Below, in pieces: positions 1 through 11,011 of a stretch of DNA of 64,000 nucleotides. This DNA is from Isoetes taiwanensis (taxonomy: Eukaryota; Streptophyta; Lycopodiopsida; Isoetales; Isoetaceae). The DNA lies in the NCBI GenBank assembly GCA_021234155.1, contig JAJEKV010000020.1, positions 18,467,018 through 18,531,017 of the forward strand, given 5' to 3'. Every line of letters starts with the position of its first letter. The stretch's first letter is position 1. The position numbers and the translations under genes are program-made. Below the pieces are notes generated by a model, which was not told the DNA's origin, ran no database searches, and saw only the letters and a list, made by a program, of their open reading frames with translations.

Positions 1-142
1 ACTTGAAGAATGAACATCCTTTGACCTCCACATCAATGTTGAATACCAAGAATCTTCCAAACTTTAACCTAGTCTTTTAAGATAAATTGACCTAGTTTGA
101 ATGCATAGACCACAATTAGCATGTTGCCCTTTGGGGACAACA
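1..142 (-). repeat. Gypsy-1 3' LTR (partial, cut by the window edge)
   Basis: Matches 8200-8341 with only a few changes. On the minus strand the LTR starts at base 142 with TGTTG and continues out of the window at base 1. Confidence 0.9.
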
Positions 143-1090
143 TCTCGCCAAAACAAGAAAAAGGCTGGTCCCCTCAGCCATGTGATGTCAAAAAAATGAA
201 TAACTAGAGGGGTCTTCAACTTTGTGCCAAGGTGCCCAAGTGGAAATATGATAGAGTGAGAGTGTGGGTGCAAGTGTTGATGAAATGAGTGTGAATGTGG
301 TGGTGGAATAATGTGAATGGGGTATGGTAAGTGAGAAAAGGCAGAAGTGAATGTGAAAATGACAAGATGGTGATGGAATGATGGTGAATGGAATATAGTG
401 AGTGAGAAGAGGTAAAAAAGAGTGTGAATATGACAAGGTGATGATGAAATGGAGATGAAGTGAGTATGCAAGTGTTTGAAACTTCGCCAAAACAAGAAAA
501 TGTATGTTTTCTTCTTGGTCTTCAACAAGTGCAACTCTGCTGTGATGGTAAAGATGAATTGCAGAGTGCTTTTCTTCTTTAAGGAATGAGAACAAGAATA
601 AGGAGTTCAAATGGAAGGTAGGGCTACTTATGACAGATGAAAAATATGGAGGAAGAGTGCACCTGTCATGGAAACACATAAACCAATTAGTCTCAAATCC
701 TTGCAACTCTGCTATGATGGTGAAGGTGATTTTGCAGAGTGCTGTTAAGGTATGGAAAAACAAGAATAGAAGGCTGGATGGATGGTAGGAATACTTAAAG
801 ACAGGTGAATAAAAATGGAAGAAGAATGCTCCTGCATATGACACTTGGTAATCATTAGTATCAACCCTGTTCTTGAGATCATTTGTACTGTTATTTGGTC
901 AAATCAAACTATAAACACGAAACCAATTCTATCAGAGTAATGTGCTCAAAGTCAAACTGTTCTATCTACTGAAATAGTGTGCTTAAAAATCAAACTGATT
1001 TAACTACTTTAAACCTACCATAAATCTCTAAACTTTTTAATGAAAGAAGAGGGACAAGCAAGCATCTTTGGTTCCAATACTTTTTCAGTG
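143..1090 (-). other. Gypsy-1 spacer between integrase and 3' LTR, with internal repeats
   Basis: No credible coding sequence. The stretch 240-470 is built of loosely repeated GAATG/GTGA-rich units. Two diverged copies of a roughly 170-bp unit start near 528 and 703, both opening with GCAACTCTGCT and containing TTGCAGAGTGCT. A GCCAAAACAAGAAAA motif occurs near 147 and again near 486, suggesting a further internal duplication. Long noncoding 3' spacers occur in several plant gypsy lineages. Confidence 0.6.
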
Positions 1091-1099
1091 CAAGATATT

Positions 1100-2030
1100 G
1101 ATTGGATTTGGCAGTGGCATTCACGAAGCAACCTCTTGTAACCAATAAGAGTTAGCACCGCGGGTTCCAAGATTACAAAGGGTCCTTCCCAAATATTGTC
1201 AAATTTGCCAGCTGAGTCTTCCTTTGACTTGTTCTATTTGAGAACAAGCTCTCCTTTCTTAAAGGTGCCTTGTATTTTGTGTGCAGCCTTGAATGCAGCC
1301 AGATCTTTGGCCTTCTTCAGCAAGTTAGTGTTCCCAGCTTCCATTATGTACTCATCTAAGTGTAACAGGGCGTCCAATCTTTCCTGTAAGGCATGTTCAA
1401 AAGGTAAGCATAATTTATGAGCTAATCTCAAGGAAGGTAACTCAAGTTCTACTGGTAGAACTGCTTCTATGCCATATACCAAATTGAAAGGTGTATGATT
1501 TGTAGCTGTTTTGATAGTGACTCTATAAGCCCAAAGTGCATCCACTACTTTGATATGCCAATCCTTTTTGTTAATCTCAACTGTTTTCTGCAAGATATTT
1601 TTCAACACTTTGTTAGTAGCTTCAGCTTGTCCATTACCCTGAGGATAATATGAAGAACTTTTGGTGTGCTTGACCTTCAAAATGCTCAACAAATTAGCAA
1701 TGACTTCATTAACAAAGGGGTACCTCTATCGAGAATGTATCCGGAAAGGAATACCAAACTGGAGCAAACAAATTCATGTAAAAACCTTGCGGTTGTGAGG
1801 GCATTAGCTTGCCTCAAAGGTATAGCCCTCGCCCACTTAGTAAAATAATCAGTAGCCACAATAATATGCTGATGTTGACCTGTAGAAGAAGGATTAATGG
1901 GACCAATATAATCTAGCCCCTGATTTGAAAGGGTCCCGGAGATATGATAGGATTCAAGGCGGTGGCAATAAAATTCTTTTACTAAAAATTTGACATTGAT
2001 GGCAAGTTTTTATAACCTCATAGCAATCTC
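1100..2030 (-). pseudogene. Gypsy-1 integrase core and C-terminus
   Basis: Read on the minus strand across several frames. The zinc-binding start lies at the end of the preceding RT fragment. The core then shows LDYIGPI (first catalytic Asp region) near 1905 and YYPQGNGQAEATNK near 1640, which carries the catalytic Glu. After it come ALWAYRVTIKTATNHTPF and the family-typical VYGIEAVLPVELE. A basic C-terminal segment with GPFVILEP follows to about 1100. The longest open piece is 1234-1692; the part from 1693 to 2030 needs at least two frame changes. The product would have inserted the cDNA into chromosomes. This copy cannot make a continuous integrase. Confidence 0.85.
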
Positions 2031-4057
2031 TAAAAACAAGAGGGCCAATAATATCCGGACACGAGAATCTTTTTTGCAAAGTGGTATCCCCAAGCAAAAT
2101 GTCCTCCACAGATACCTTTATGCATCTCCCTAATAATCAAGGTGATTCTTCTTGATTTACACACCTCAAAGAAGATTCCATCCCTGTTAACTTTGCACAA
2201 GACATTGTCTATCAACTTGAATTGTCTGCACTTGTCCTTAAGTCTTCTTCTCTGACTTGGAGTGAGGTTTGGAGAGATGATCCCATGTTGTAAAAAATCT
2301 CTAATAGGTTGCTGCCATCCTCCTTTGGCTTGATTTCCCTGAGTTACTTCTAAGTGTGCTACTGCAAGTGAAGTGTCAGTAGTATTCAATTCATCTTCAT
2401 GATCAAAAAATATATAAGGCGAGTAGAGGCTAGGATTTCGTGTCAAGTGCAACTCTTTTACAGAAATATCATAACTTTGCAACTTACAAGCCCATCTCTG
2501 GATTTTTGGTTTATTAGTTGCCTTACCAAATAGCAAGCCCATTGGATTTTGCTTCATATGAACTTGAACTTGGCTCTTCAGAAGCAAATGTCCTTGCCTA
2601 TTGATAAGAAACATGAGAGCAGCAGCACTTTTTTCTATTCTGGTGTATCTTTCTTCAAGAGCAGACCATTGTTTGCTTGCAAAGACTATAGTATGCTTGT
2701 CCTGCAAAATGGCTAAACCTATGGCCTTTTTGGTAACAGTCATATAAACTTCAAATGGCATGCTCAGATCTGGTTTTTTCAAAAGAGTAGCTTCACATAT
2801 AGATGAAATAAGAAAGTCAAAAGCCTCTTGGCATTCTGAAGTCCATGAAATAGGTATGTGCTTGCTTTCAGATTTAGAAAATTTACCTACCCTGGTCAAC
2901 TTAGAGATGGGACTTAAAATATGAGCAAAATTTGGGATATACATTCTAAGAAAACTTGTCATACCAATAAAACTCTTAACCTGCTTCAGATTCTTGGGAG
3001 GTGCTAGCTTTTTGAGAGCTTCAATCTTATCCTGAGCAACTTGAATGACCTGGCTGGATACTTCATGTCCTAGGAGCTGCCCTTTAGATGCAAAAAAGAT
3101 ACATTTTTTTGGATTTAGATTAACTCCTGAAGTCCTGCATAAAGAGCAAATTTTTGCAAGTAATTCCACATGGTTAGAAGAATGAGAGCCCAAGCAAAGA
3201 TCATCTAAGTAGACCCTAAACTCTTCAGCAGACATGGTTTTAAAAATAACATCCATTGCTCTTTGAAAAGTGGCTGGGGCATTCATTAGGCCAAATGGCA
3301 TTCTCTTCATAGCATATGTGCCCCAAGGAGTGATAAATGAAGTCTTTGGCTGATCCTCCTCTTTGATGCTGATCTGATTAAACCCTGAAAAACCATCCAA
3401 AAATGAGTACATGTCTTTCCCTGCAACAGCATATAGAATTTCCTCTAAAAAAGGTAAAGGGTAACAATCTTTTATGGTGGCTTTATTCAAGTCTCGATAA
3501 TCTATACAAATTCTCAAAGCACCATTCTTTTTCTCCACTGGAACAATGCATGACACCCATTCAGGATTAATAATTTCCACAATAACACCTGCATCCAACA
3601 TTTTATGCAACTCTTCTTTGATTAAATCTAAAAGTGGAGCATTGATCCTCCTTAACTTCTGGAAAACAGGTTTACACCCTTCTTTAATTTTAATTTCAAA
3701 TTGACATACCTCTTCCTTGATACCAATGAGCTCAGAATAATCCCAAGCAAACACATCATCTCTTTCTTCAAAGAATTTGGTAATTTCTTCCTTGTTTTGT
3801 GTGTCAAAGAGATCTCCCACAAACATAGTTCTTTGCTGGCCATTTTTATTAATTATAACCTCATGGGTTGCTTCTTCTTGTGATGCATTTATAACTAATA
3901 TAGGACAGAATTCCTTGGCCTCGTCCTCATCAAGATCTTCCTCTGGGATAGCTCCTTCAGATAAATAAGTCATTAAAGTGTTCTCTGCACAAAGCATCAG
4001 CTTCCCAATTCTGCTCCCTTGGAATATGAGTAATTTCCCAAGAAGTGAAGTAAGCAA
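2030..4057 (-). pseudogene. Gypsy-1 reverse transcriptase, degenerate RNase H and integrase zinc finger
   Basis: Open for 675 codons, the longest piece of the element. RT motifs in order: VEKKNGALRICIDYRDLN, TPWGTYAMKRMPFGLMNAP, and the active-site box YLDD. The downstream gypsy RNase H keeps the fold signature around PFEVYM and ALEERYTRIEKSA but has no Asp at the first catalytic position (MTVT replaces the usual VDAS) and lacks the TDH motif, so it looks catalytically dead. The C-terminus has EMHKGICGGH, the His-His half of the integrase zinc finger, then ends at a stop just before the Cys-Cys half. Its N-terminus overlaps the upstream RNase H in another frame, marking a frameshift. Confidence 0.92.
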
Positions 4058-4645
4058 GCATTCCCATTACCTGAATTCTCAAGGATTCCATGTCAGTAAC
4101 CTGTCTGCAAACTAACTGAGAATCTCCATAGATGTGTATAATTGAAATATCCATAGCCTTAGCTTCTTGAAGACCTGCAATCAGAGCCTTGTACTCTGCT
4201 ACATTAGAAGTTATTTGGGGAAAAATCCTTCCTACCTTAGCCAAGAGTTTATTGGAGGTATCCTTCAGTATAGCTGAGATGAAGCTACATTTAGTTTCTT
4301 TGAAATCCCTCCATCAAACCATAAACATCCTTCTTTCCCATTTTCAGAAGGTAGTGCACACTCTCTAATCAAAGGAATCAGATCTGTTTTCTTTGTGCTA
4401 GAGGTTGCTAAACTATAAGATCCTAGGGGCTCTTCTATAAGCATTTCTTTAACAAAGTGTACCTCTTCCCTAAAGCCATAAGAACCATCCTGATTGTAAA
4501 TTGTAGCTACTTGAGTGCCATTTGAAATGGTGCATCTCCCTTCAGACCAGATTGGCCTAGCATCAACTGTAGCCATCCACCTTCTCCCTAGCAAGAGATC
4601 ATATATATCTGCATCTTCTCCTAAACCTTCAAAAGCCAACAACAA
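3957..4645 (-). pseudogene. Gypsy-1 archaeal-type RNase H domain, between protease and RT
   Basis: Two overlapping-frame pieces. The first (4265-4645) carries the protease tail (YDLLLGRRWM, PIWSEGRCTI) and opens an RNase H fold with LWFDGG near 4324. The second (3957-4244) continues with TSNVAEYKALIAGLQEA, IYGDSQLV and HIPREQNWEADAL. Together these give the D-E-D-D acidic set of an active type 1 RNase H; the NVAEY and GDSQLV signatures are those of the archaeal/plant-type enzyme, not the native gypsy one. The enzyme would degrade RNA in RNA:DNA hybrids during reverse transcription. One frameshift separates the halves. Its place before RT is the odd point: in Tat elements the acquired domain normally follows the native RNase H. 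Confidence 0.85.
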
Positions 4646-5771
4646 AATTGGCAGCTACAACAATGCCTTTAGTATTAACAGGAACTTTGGTCACAATTCC
4701 AACTGGTGCTATTTTAGCATTAGAAAAGGATTTTAACAAAACAGATGACCTTTTATCTATCTCGAACCCACATTTTTTCATAACATGATAAGGCATGATA
4801 TTTAGAGGTGAACCTCCATCAAGCAACACATTGGAAAAAGAATAACCTCTTAAAGTAGCTGAACACATAAATGCACCTGGGTCTTCTTCATTTTGAGCCA
4901 AAATAAGATTAGTGGCATTTGCAACACCTACACAAGCCAATGCCTCACTGAAAGTAGTTTGTTGTAATAACTTTTTCCTATAACCAGGTGCAATCTTTAA
5001 CAAGGTAAATAAATCCACACTTACTTTAGAATTTTTCAATAAAATATCCAACTCATCAAGATCTTGATCTTTCTTACCATACTTTTGTTGAGGAGGTGGG
5101 GCTATTTCTTGAGGAGAAATAGGGGGTAATGGTAATGTTGACTTTCTGGATTGCTCTGGAACAAACTTATTATGCTCAGCAGGTCTATGGATCTCGTCCA
5201 TGCTTCTGGTTTGTACCACCATTACTTCCTCAGTCTTTGGCATCTCTGTAGCCTGCACAAATCTTATAGAACTAGTAGGTTCAGCAAACCTCACATGGGA
5301 AGTTACCTCAGATTTCTTTTCTCTCTCCTGCTTGGCAAAATATTCTTTGACAGTGCATCTAAGATCAGTATGGCCAATTTCTTTGCAAAAAGCACAGACT
5401 GGGCATTCCCTACCAAAATGACCTTTCTTTTTACATTTAGGACATATTTGCCAATAACAAATATCAGCTGGATGTGAAGTCCTATTGCAATGAATGCATT
5501 CAGGGTAAGTTCTACCTGCCCTGCTTGCTTTGAGTTCCACAAGTTGCTTGGTCACTTCTGCTAAGGCTTCAGTTACCTTTGTCAAATCTGCTTTAACCTC
5601 TGAAATTTGAGAGTCAGCCTCTTCATCTTTGGTATTTTTCTTTTCTTTATGCACAGCATAGATAGGAACAGAGTGGTGAGGTTCATAAGGGCCATCAGTG
5701 GCATCAGGGTAAAAGGGGTCATGCTGAAAGTTATGATGTTTTTCTGGTAGGATAGAGAGCATTTTGGTCAA
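4629..5771 (-). pseudogene. Gypsy-1 zinc knuckles and aspartic protease
   Basis: An open 380-codon stretch. A cysteine-rich block near residues 95-145 (CIHCNRTSHPADIC, CPKCKKKGHFGREC, CAFCKEIGHTDLRC) forms at least two knuckle-like units of the nucleocapsid kind. The region from about residue 305 contains SNVLLDGGSPLNIMP, a retropepsin active site in which DGG stands where most families have DSG or DTG, followed by KVPVNTKGIVV. It would bind the RNA genome and process the polyprotein. It joins the gag piece upstream after a frame change at about 5800. Confidence 0.85.
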
Positions 5772-5813
5772 TTCAGTGGTCTTGGCAAAAACTTTGTAGA
5801 TGGAATCAAAACC

Positions 5814-6398
5814 TTATGCAGCTTGTATCTTAATAAGCTTTCTATGAATTTCTGGTCTAGAAGATAGGCCTTTGATAAAAGAGGACACCAGAAAGAGCGT
5901 GGGGACAGTAACTTGGCATTTCTGACATCTACATGAAGGTGCTGAATCTTTCCTTATACTGACTAACACTTTCACCTGCATAAATAGAGAAATTTTGCAA
6001 TTCATTAACAAGGTCCTTAGGAGCAGCATTCCAAACCTGTCTAAAAACTTGGTAACAAGATCATCCCAATAAGTGGTTCCCATGAGCTTCTCATAAGTCA
6101 GCCAAGCACCAGCTTCACTCTCCTCTTTAAAACACTTTTCAAATTGTGAGAACTTGCATCCTTTCTTAAAGCCATAATCCCTGTAGTAATCTTCAAAAAT
6201 TCTTAGAAAAGTATTAGCACTCATACTGGAATCAAAAGTAGGCAATGGAGTGGGCACATTCAATTCAAGCTGGTAAGGTAAACCTTGAAGTAATCCAGTT
6301 GAAAAACTTGGGGGAAGAGATCTATCTCTGCAGGGTTCTGAAGGGTCATGTTCTTCCATTGGTTCTTGCTCTGCTGGAAATTTCTGCTTTGGAGCCAT
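5814..6398 (-). pseudogene. Gypsy-1 gag capsid region (N-terminal part)
   Basis: Begins with ATG at 6398, 44 bases inside the 5' LTR boundary. The segment SANTFLRIFEDYYRDYGFKK and the following WLTYEKLMGTTYWDDLVTKF match the capsid fold of plant gypsy gag (retrotrans_gag), which builds the virus-like particle. The frame breaks near 6000, after which fragments such as LLMNCKISLFMQVKVLVSIRK are out of phase. Joined by frame changes to the zinc-knuckle piece. Confidence 0.8.
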
Positions 6399-6441
6399 GA
6401 GTTCTCAAAATCCAGGTAGAATCTCGGTAGAACCTCCAAAA

Positions 6442-8341
6442 TGTTGACCCTAAACCTGGCTTAAAGGTTAACCACAAGGAACCAATTCGAGTTTTCACTC
6501 AAATTGGGGTTAGAACCTCCAGATCACTTAAGGTGATCAGTCTATACAAGATAATTCCAAAGACAAGTTCAAAAAGTTTGAGTTCTATACCTTTCCCATT
6601 TCCAAAAAATGGCACCTTTGCCAAAACAGTTGTGGTGTTGAGATGCAGATCGATTTTTTAAGTCAGGCACTGTAGACTCGGTCAAAAAAGTTGTAGGTAA
6701 CCAACAGTAAAGCCTCTGACCAAGTCAGAAACTTAATTTGTGAGTTATTCGAGCTCAAAGTGTGGTCAAAATTTGGTCAATAGAGGTCAAATGTGGAAAA
6801 CAGTGATCAGAAATTGAGATTTGGAGTTGCCAATCATCTTTTTGAGAATTTCCAAAGCAAATGGGTTGCAATGGTGCTAAGGAAGAGAGGCAAGTAGTCA
6901 AATCGTCATTTGGATGTGTAAAGGTATTTTTTGTGAATAGATTTGGCAAAATACAGTGAAAACTGTTCAAACCCGAGAGCAATTTTTTTGAATTTGAGCT
7001 ATACGTGGTATTTTTGGATGATTTCAACTCCCTTGGCTTGCACAAGCCCTAAGAATAGCTGGCAAGTGGGCCAAAAGAATTGGAAGACACACGAAAATTT
7101 TCTGTAGGATATTTTGTGGCAAGAATTGTAGAAGAAAATATCAGAAATGGATTTGACAACTTGGCAATCAATTTAAATTGATATCATGATAACAGAATAT
7201 AAGGATGCTTCATAGCTTTAATCACAGGAAAATAATCATCTCAAGTCAATAAATAATTTTTGAAAGTAATGTCAACTAGATCTTGTAAATCCAGTTGAGG
7301 AGAGCTCAGGAACTTCAAGGATCGTTCAGATCTTGCTCAGCAATGATCAATGTAGGATCTAAGTACTTCTGGGCCTTCGAAAAACTTTTGTTGTTGATCC
7401 CCTGGTATATAAGTTTGAATTTAATGATTCCGGCATCTTAGGGCTTAGATTTAGGCTTAACATGATGCTTAAGAGCAAGAATCCAGGTTTAGGTAGGTCT
7501 TATGGTTTAAAAACTCGGTTCCGGCGTGATTCGAGCTCGTTTCTAGTTTTAGGTTTGCAACAGCTGTATTTTCTGAAGATCTGCGCGATACGGTCACCGT
7601 ATTTCTCGAAGTATAAACTAGGAATATTCCGTATTTTGTGTTTTTTGAAGAGTTTAGGCCATGGTTTAGGGGGTCACCCATAAAAAAACATTAAAGGAGT
7701 GACATTTGAGCAAAGGCAACCCTAATATTTGGGGGAATATACCAGATTTTGGGCATTATGAACGGGAATATTCCACATAACATGGCTTTTTTATGGCACA
7801 ATGGTGAATAGGTATGGGGGAATTTGCAAGAACATGGCATAGAAAGTAAAAGGGCAAAAGCTATGGAGGCAATGGTGGGAATAAATTATGGGGAAATAAG
7901 GATGTATTGGGAAAGGAAAATTAGGCAAGACATGATAGGGTATGCAAGGGTGAACAAAAGAGGATATAAGTATAGGGAAAGATGGCTAGGAAATTTCAAG
8001 GGGTAAGAATAGAAATGGATAAGAATGGCTTAGGAAATGGAATCAAGTACCATGGGGTCTTCCAATCTTTTAACTTCCAATCTTCAAAAAATGCCTTCCA
8101 AACTTTTTAACCCAGAATCTTCTAGAGCATATTCTTGACTAAGCATTTTGACCTTGAATAAAGTACCTCATGTGAGTTTTGAACCTTGAGCACTTGTTGA
8201 CTTGAAGAATGAACATCCTTTGACCTCCACATCAATGTTGAATACCAAGAATCTTCCAAACTTTAACCTAGTCTTTTAAGATAAATTGACCTAGTTTGAA
8301 TGCATAGACCACAATTAGCACGTTGCCCTTTGGGGGCAACA
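6442..8341 (-). repeat. Gypsy-1 5' LTR (about 1.9 kb)
   Basis: On the + strand it runs from TGTTGACCC to GGCAACA, giving the TG...CA ends with TGTTG/CAACA inverted termini. Its right-hand 142 bases equal the partial LTR at the window start. The left end sits 44 bases before the gag ATG. No LTR-internal gene is seen. The primer-binding site should lie in 6420-6441 (minus-strand TGGAGGTTCTACCGAG), but I cannot assign the tRNA. Confidence 0.8.
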
Positions 8342-8349
8342 AGTCTTAT

Positions 8350-9740
8350 CCCATGACATGAAATGAATTGAAAAGTTCAAAAATTTTTCTTAGCATATTT
8401 TGCTTGAGCTTCATTTAATTCCATCGAGGTTGCGTCTTCTACAGGATAGTCTGCCTATAGTATAAGGATTTCTTTAATTGTTCTACTATATAGCTTTTGT
8501 TCTAATATTTGAGATGACATTGCTTCAAATGTATTGTTTTCTTAGATTAATCGAATTTAAGAAGCAATTGATCTCTGTCATGTAAAGAGGGCTTCAATAA
8601 ACTAGTGGAAGACATCATGAATCTTTACATGTAGTGGCAACTCTAATTGATGTGCTAGATTCCCCATCTTTTTAATGATTCGGAAAGGACCAACATATCT
8701 TGGAGCAAGTTTACCACAATTTCCCTTTGTAAGTTGACTTTTCTTTGGCTTCACATGGAAATATACAAAAGTCTCCAATCTTGAACTCTCAATGTATTAT
8801 GTGCTTATCTGCAAATTGCTTCTGTCTACATTGCGCCTCTGCTATCCTACTTCTTATAAACTGCACCCTATCTGCATATTCTTCCAATATCTGCCTAGAA
8901 ATTTTAGATTTAACCATAGGATCATACCAATTTATTGAAGCATCACAATCCTGCCCATAAAATGCTTCAAATGGTGTCATGCCTATAGATTCATGTTTAG
9001 AATTATTGTAAGCAAACTATGCTAAAGGTAATTAACCTTCCCATTTGTTTGGGTTATCTTGACAATTCATACGCAAAATGTCCTCAAGGACCCTATTTAC
9101 TCTTTCTATTTGCCCATCAGTTCTAGATGATAGCCTATGCTCATTTGCAATTGAGTTCCAACTTCCTTGAAAAATGAAATCCAAAAGTTGCTAGTAAATC
9201 TTGGATCCCTATCAAAAACAGTTTTCTTAGGAATGCCATGTAAACAAAAGATGTCATGAATAAAGATATTAGCAGTTACCTTCGTTGTTGTTGTTTTCGT
9301 AACTGAAAGAAATGAGCATGTTTGGTTAACCTGTCACCATTTTCTTTCTGGAATAGGTAATGATTGCAAAAGGCCAGATGTCCTAATCTGTTCTTCCTTA
9401 ACACGAGAACACATCCCAGAACTTTGGATGTTCTTGCGAACATAATCTTTTAGTCCTGACCAATGGTATACCTTGTGGAATCCTGGATGACTTGCTATTA
9501 CTGCATCATGACATTCATTTAAGATCCTCTTTTTAATGTGATCAATTGCAGGAATACAAACTCTTGACTTGTATCTCTCAGTATTCTAAATTCAAAATTA
9601 TATCCATATCTCCAAATTCTCCCTTCGTACTTTCAATTTTGATCCAAAATAGTTGTTTGTAGCAATACTATCTTTTAATTCATCCAGCCAATCTGTTGTA
9701 ATCATAGTTACTGCATCCTCAACAACACTCGTACTGCCCA
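8350..9740 (-). pseudogene. Gypsy-2 integrase relic (second Ty3/gypsy element)
   Basis: Minus-strand translation in changing frames gives an RNase H-integrase linker (DWLDELKDSIATNNYF near 9690) and an integrase zinc finger (HDAVIASHPGFHKVYHWSGLK near 9500). Next comes a core with FLRKLFLIGIQD near 9230. A C-terminal part follows with MTPFEAFYGQDC at 8980 and RSRIAEAQCRQKQFADK near 8850. This is a chromovirus-like integrase with many stops. Gag, protease and most of RT are missing, so an internal deletion has fused the 5' end to the integrase region. Confidence 0.75.
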
Positions 9741-9743
9741 TTT

Positions 9744-9755
9744 GCTCTGATACCA
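9744..9755 (-). promoter_or_regulatory. Gypsy-2 primer-binding site (initiator tRNA-Met)
   Basis: Minus strand TGGTATCAGAGC, complementary to the 3' end of plant initiator tRNA-Met, lies between the putative LTR and the pol remnant. Confidence 0.75.
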
Positions 9756-9765
9756 ATTTTCTGAC

Positions 9766-10072
9766 TGTCCTTTGCCCGATACCAATTAATACTAAAATAC
9801 CTTACACAAACACCTCAAGTTCCACGGGTGCAGAACCTATGTATCGTCCCAAAATCCAAAATAGTATGCTGCGGCATCTCTAAACTACTGGTCTCTAGCC
9901 AAAGAGACAACCTTCAACTAGATGCAACTTGACATGAACGCCGTCAAGTCCTTATTAGCGAACTTCATCAGTGCCTACTCTCCAGTGTCAAGTGATACCC
10001 TCGTGGCCTTGGTTTCTGCTTAGTCTCTCCAGAGAGCTGTGGGCAGACCAAGGTGCAGCTAGACTAGCAACA
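9766..10072 (-). repeat. Gypsy-2 5' LTR (probable)
   Basis: On the + strand TGTCCTTTGCC to CTAGCAACA, about 307 bp, next to the tRNA-Met primer site. Minus-strand start TGTTGCTAG. No second copy is in the window, so the ends are inferred from TG...CA and the primer site. Confidence 0.5.
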
Positions 10073-10162
10073 TGATGGAAGTTCAATTCCATTTAATTGT
10101 CAAGCTTGATCGTTGTATATATTCTATATGTTATCGTACTTCAAATAATCTAACCTTCTTGC

Positions 10163-10242
10163 AAAGTGACTCTAATAGGCAATTCAAAGGTCATTATAAA
10201 TCATAAGGATTATAATCCATATCCAAAAGCGATAACTCAATT
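10163..10242. repeat. Target tandem repeat with left LINE-1 target duplication
   Basis: The segment from about AATTCAAAGG to GATAACTCAATT recurs in diverged form at 16061-16125, on the far side of the LINE. The 13 bases CGATAACTCAATT at 10230-10242 are repeated exactly at 16053-16065 after the poly(A) and are the target-site duplication. The LINE therefore entered a tandemly repeated sequence. Confidence 0.8.
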
Positions 10243-10453
10243 GAGGGTAAAGAATCCAATGGAGGCGCAGCCCTAAGCGCCATGTAGAGATGGCGCTTTG
10301 CATTTTCGATTGTATCTGGAGCATCCGGTGTCAGAATCAGGCGATTCTTGGTGCGTTGGAAAGCTGATTCAGAGAGCTTTCCAAGGTGTATAGCGTGTTA
10401 GGTTTCCAGGTCTGTAGCTAAGCCGGATTTTCACCGGGAAAGTTTCGGCCAGC

Positions 10454-10891
10454 ATGGCTCCTGCCAGACAAATTTCTCAGACTAAGGCTCTTGGGTCTGC
10501 TGAGATTCCCGGTTTGGGGTTGAAACCGCGTGAGATGGCGAGAAGGAAGAGTCCTAAGAAAAAGGGATTGGCTACGGTTGAGCTGGAGACAGATGTACAG
10601 TCTCCTTCCAGATCACAGGAGGCAGTCATGTCAGAATCACTTGAGGATTTACCAACTGCAAATCTTGGTTCACAAGGAGAGGCATTCGATTTAATAGGAG
10701 GTGAGAAAGAAGCAATTAATGCTATGGATATTGAACCCCAAAGGCAATTGTTGAGGGATATGCAGGCTCTTTTAGAGTCACCCTCAGCAGATAGGTATGT
10801 CAATTGCTCTTCCTTTCAATTCTGTTCAGAGAATTCAGAAAATTGTGTGCCGGTAACCAACCCATATTCCTTCAAGCATGTCGCCACTTGA
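10454..10891 (+). pseudogene. LINE-1 ORF1, N-terminal part
   Basis: Opens with ATG at 10454, about 210 bases into the element. It encodes a basic stretch (REMARRKSPKKKG) followed by an acidic, low-complexity region. No zinc finger or RNA-binding fold is visible here. The frame shifts near 10795, after SADR, and the remaining residues are out of phase. It belongs upstream of the DUF4283-like segment at 11012. ORF1 proteins of L1 elements bind the element RNA and escort it to the target. Confidence 0.65.
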
Positions 10892-11011
10892 AACAGGATC
10901 TGTAAACCCCTCTTCACCCGCGCTAGAGAGGAGGTTGTCAAGGAAGGTGATGTAGGTGTAGCGACTTAGAGGGAGGCAAATCCTTTATGCGCACCTTCAG
11001 ACTCACCTGGA

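Larger units (their letters stand above)
1..8341 (-). mobile_element. Ty3/gypsy retrotransposon (Gypsy-1), minus strand, degenerate, dual RNase H
   Basis: The element reads right to left: 5' LTR, gag, zinc knuckles, protease, archaeal-type RNase H, reverse transcriptase, decayed gypsy RNase H, integrase, a noncoding spacer, and the 3' LTR, which runs off the window start. The last 142 bases of 5'-LTR homology (8200-8341) match bases 1-142 almost exactly, which fixes the two LTRs. Coding parts are broken by several frameshifts, so the copy is dead. PR-RT-RNH-IN order marks it as Ty3/gypsy; the extra RNase H recalls the Tat-type lineages, but its position upstream of RT is unusual. Gypsy-2 remnants lie immediately to the right, so Gypsy-1 probably inserted into that older element. 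Confidence 0.9.

Noticed and set aside
188-844. Minus-strand His/Ser/Phe-rich open frames at the window start
   Set aside because: They follow the repeated GAATG-rich spacer and have no domain or conserved pattern.
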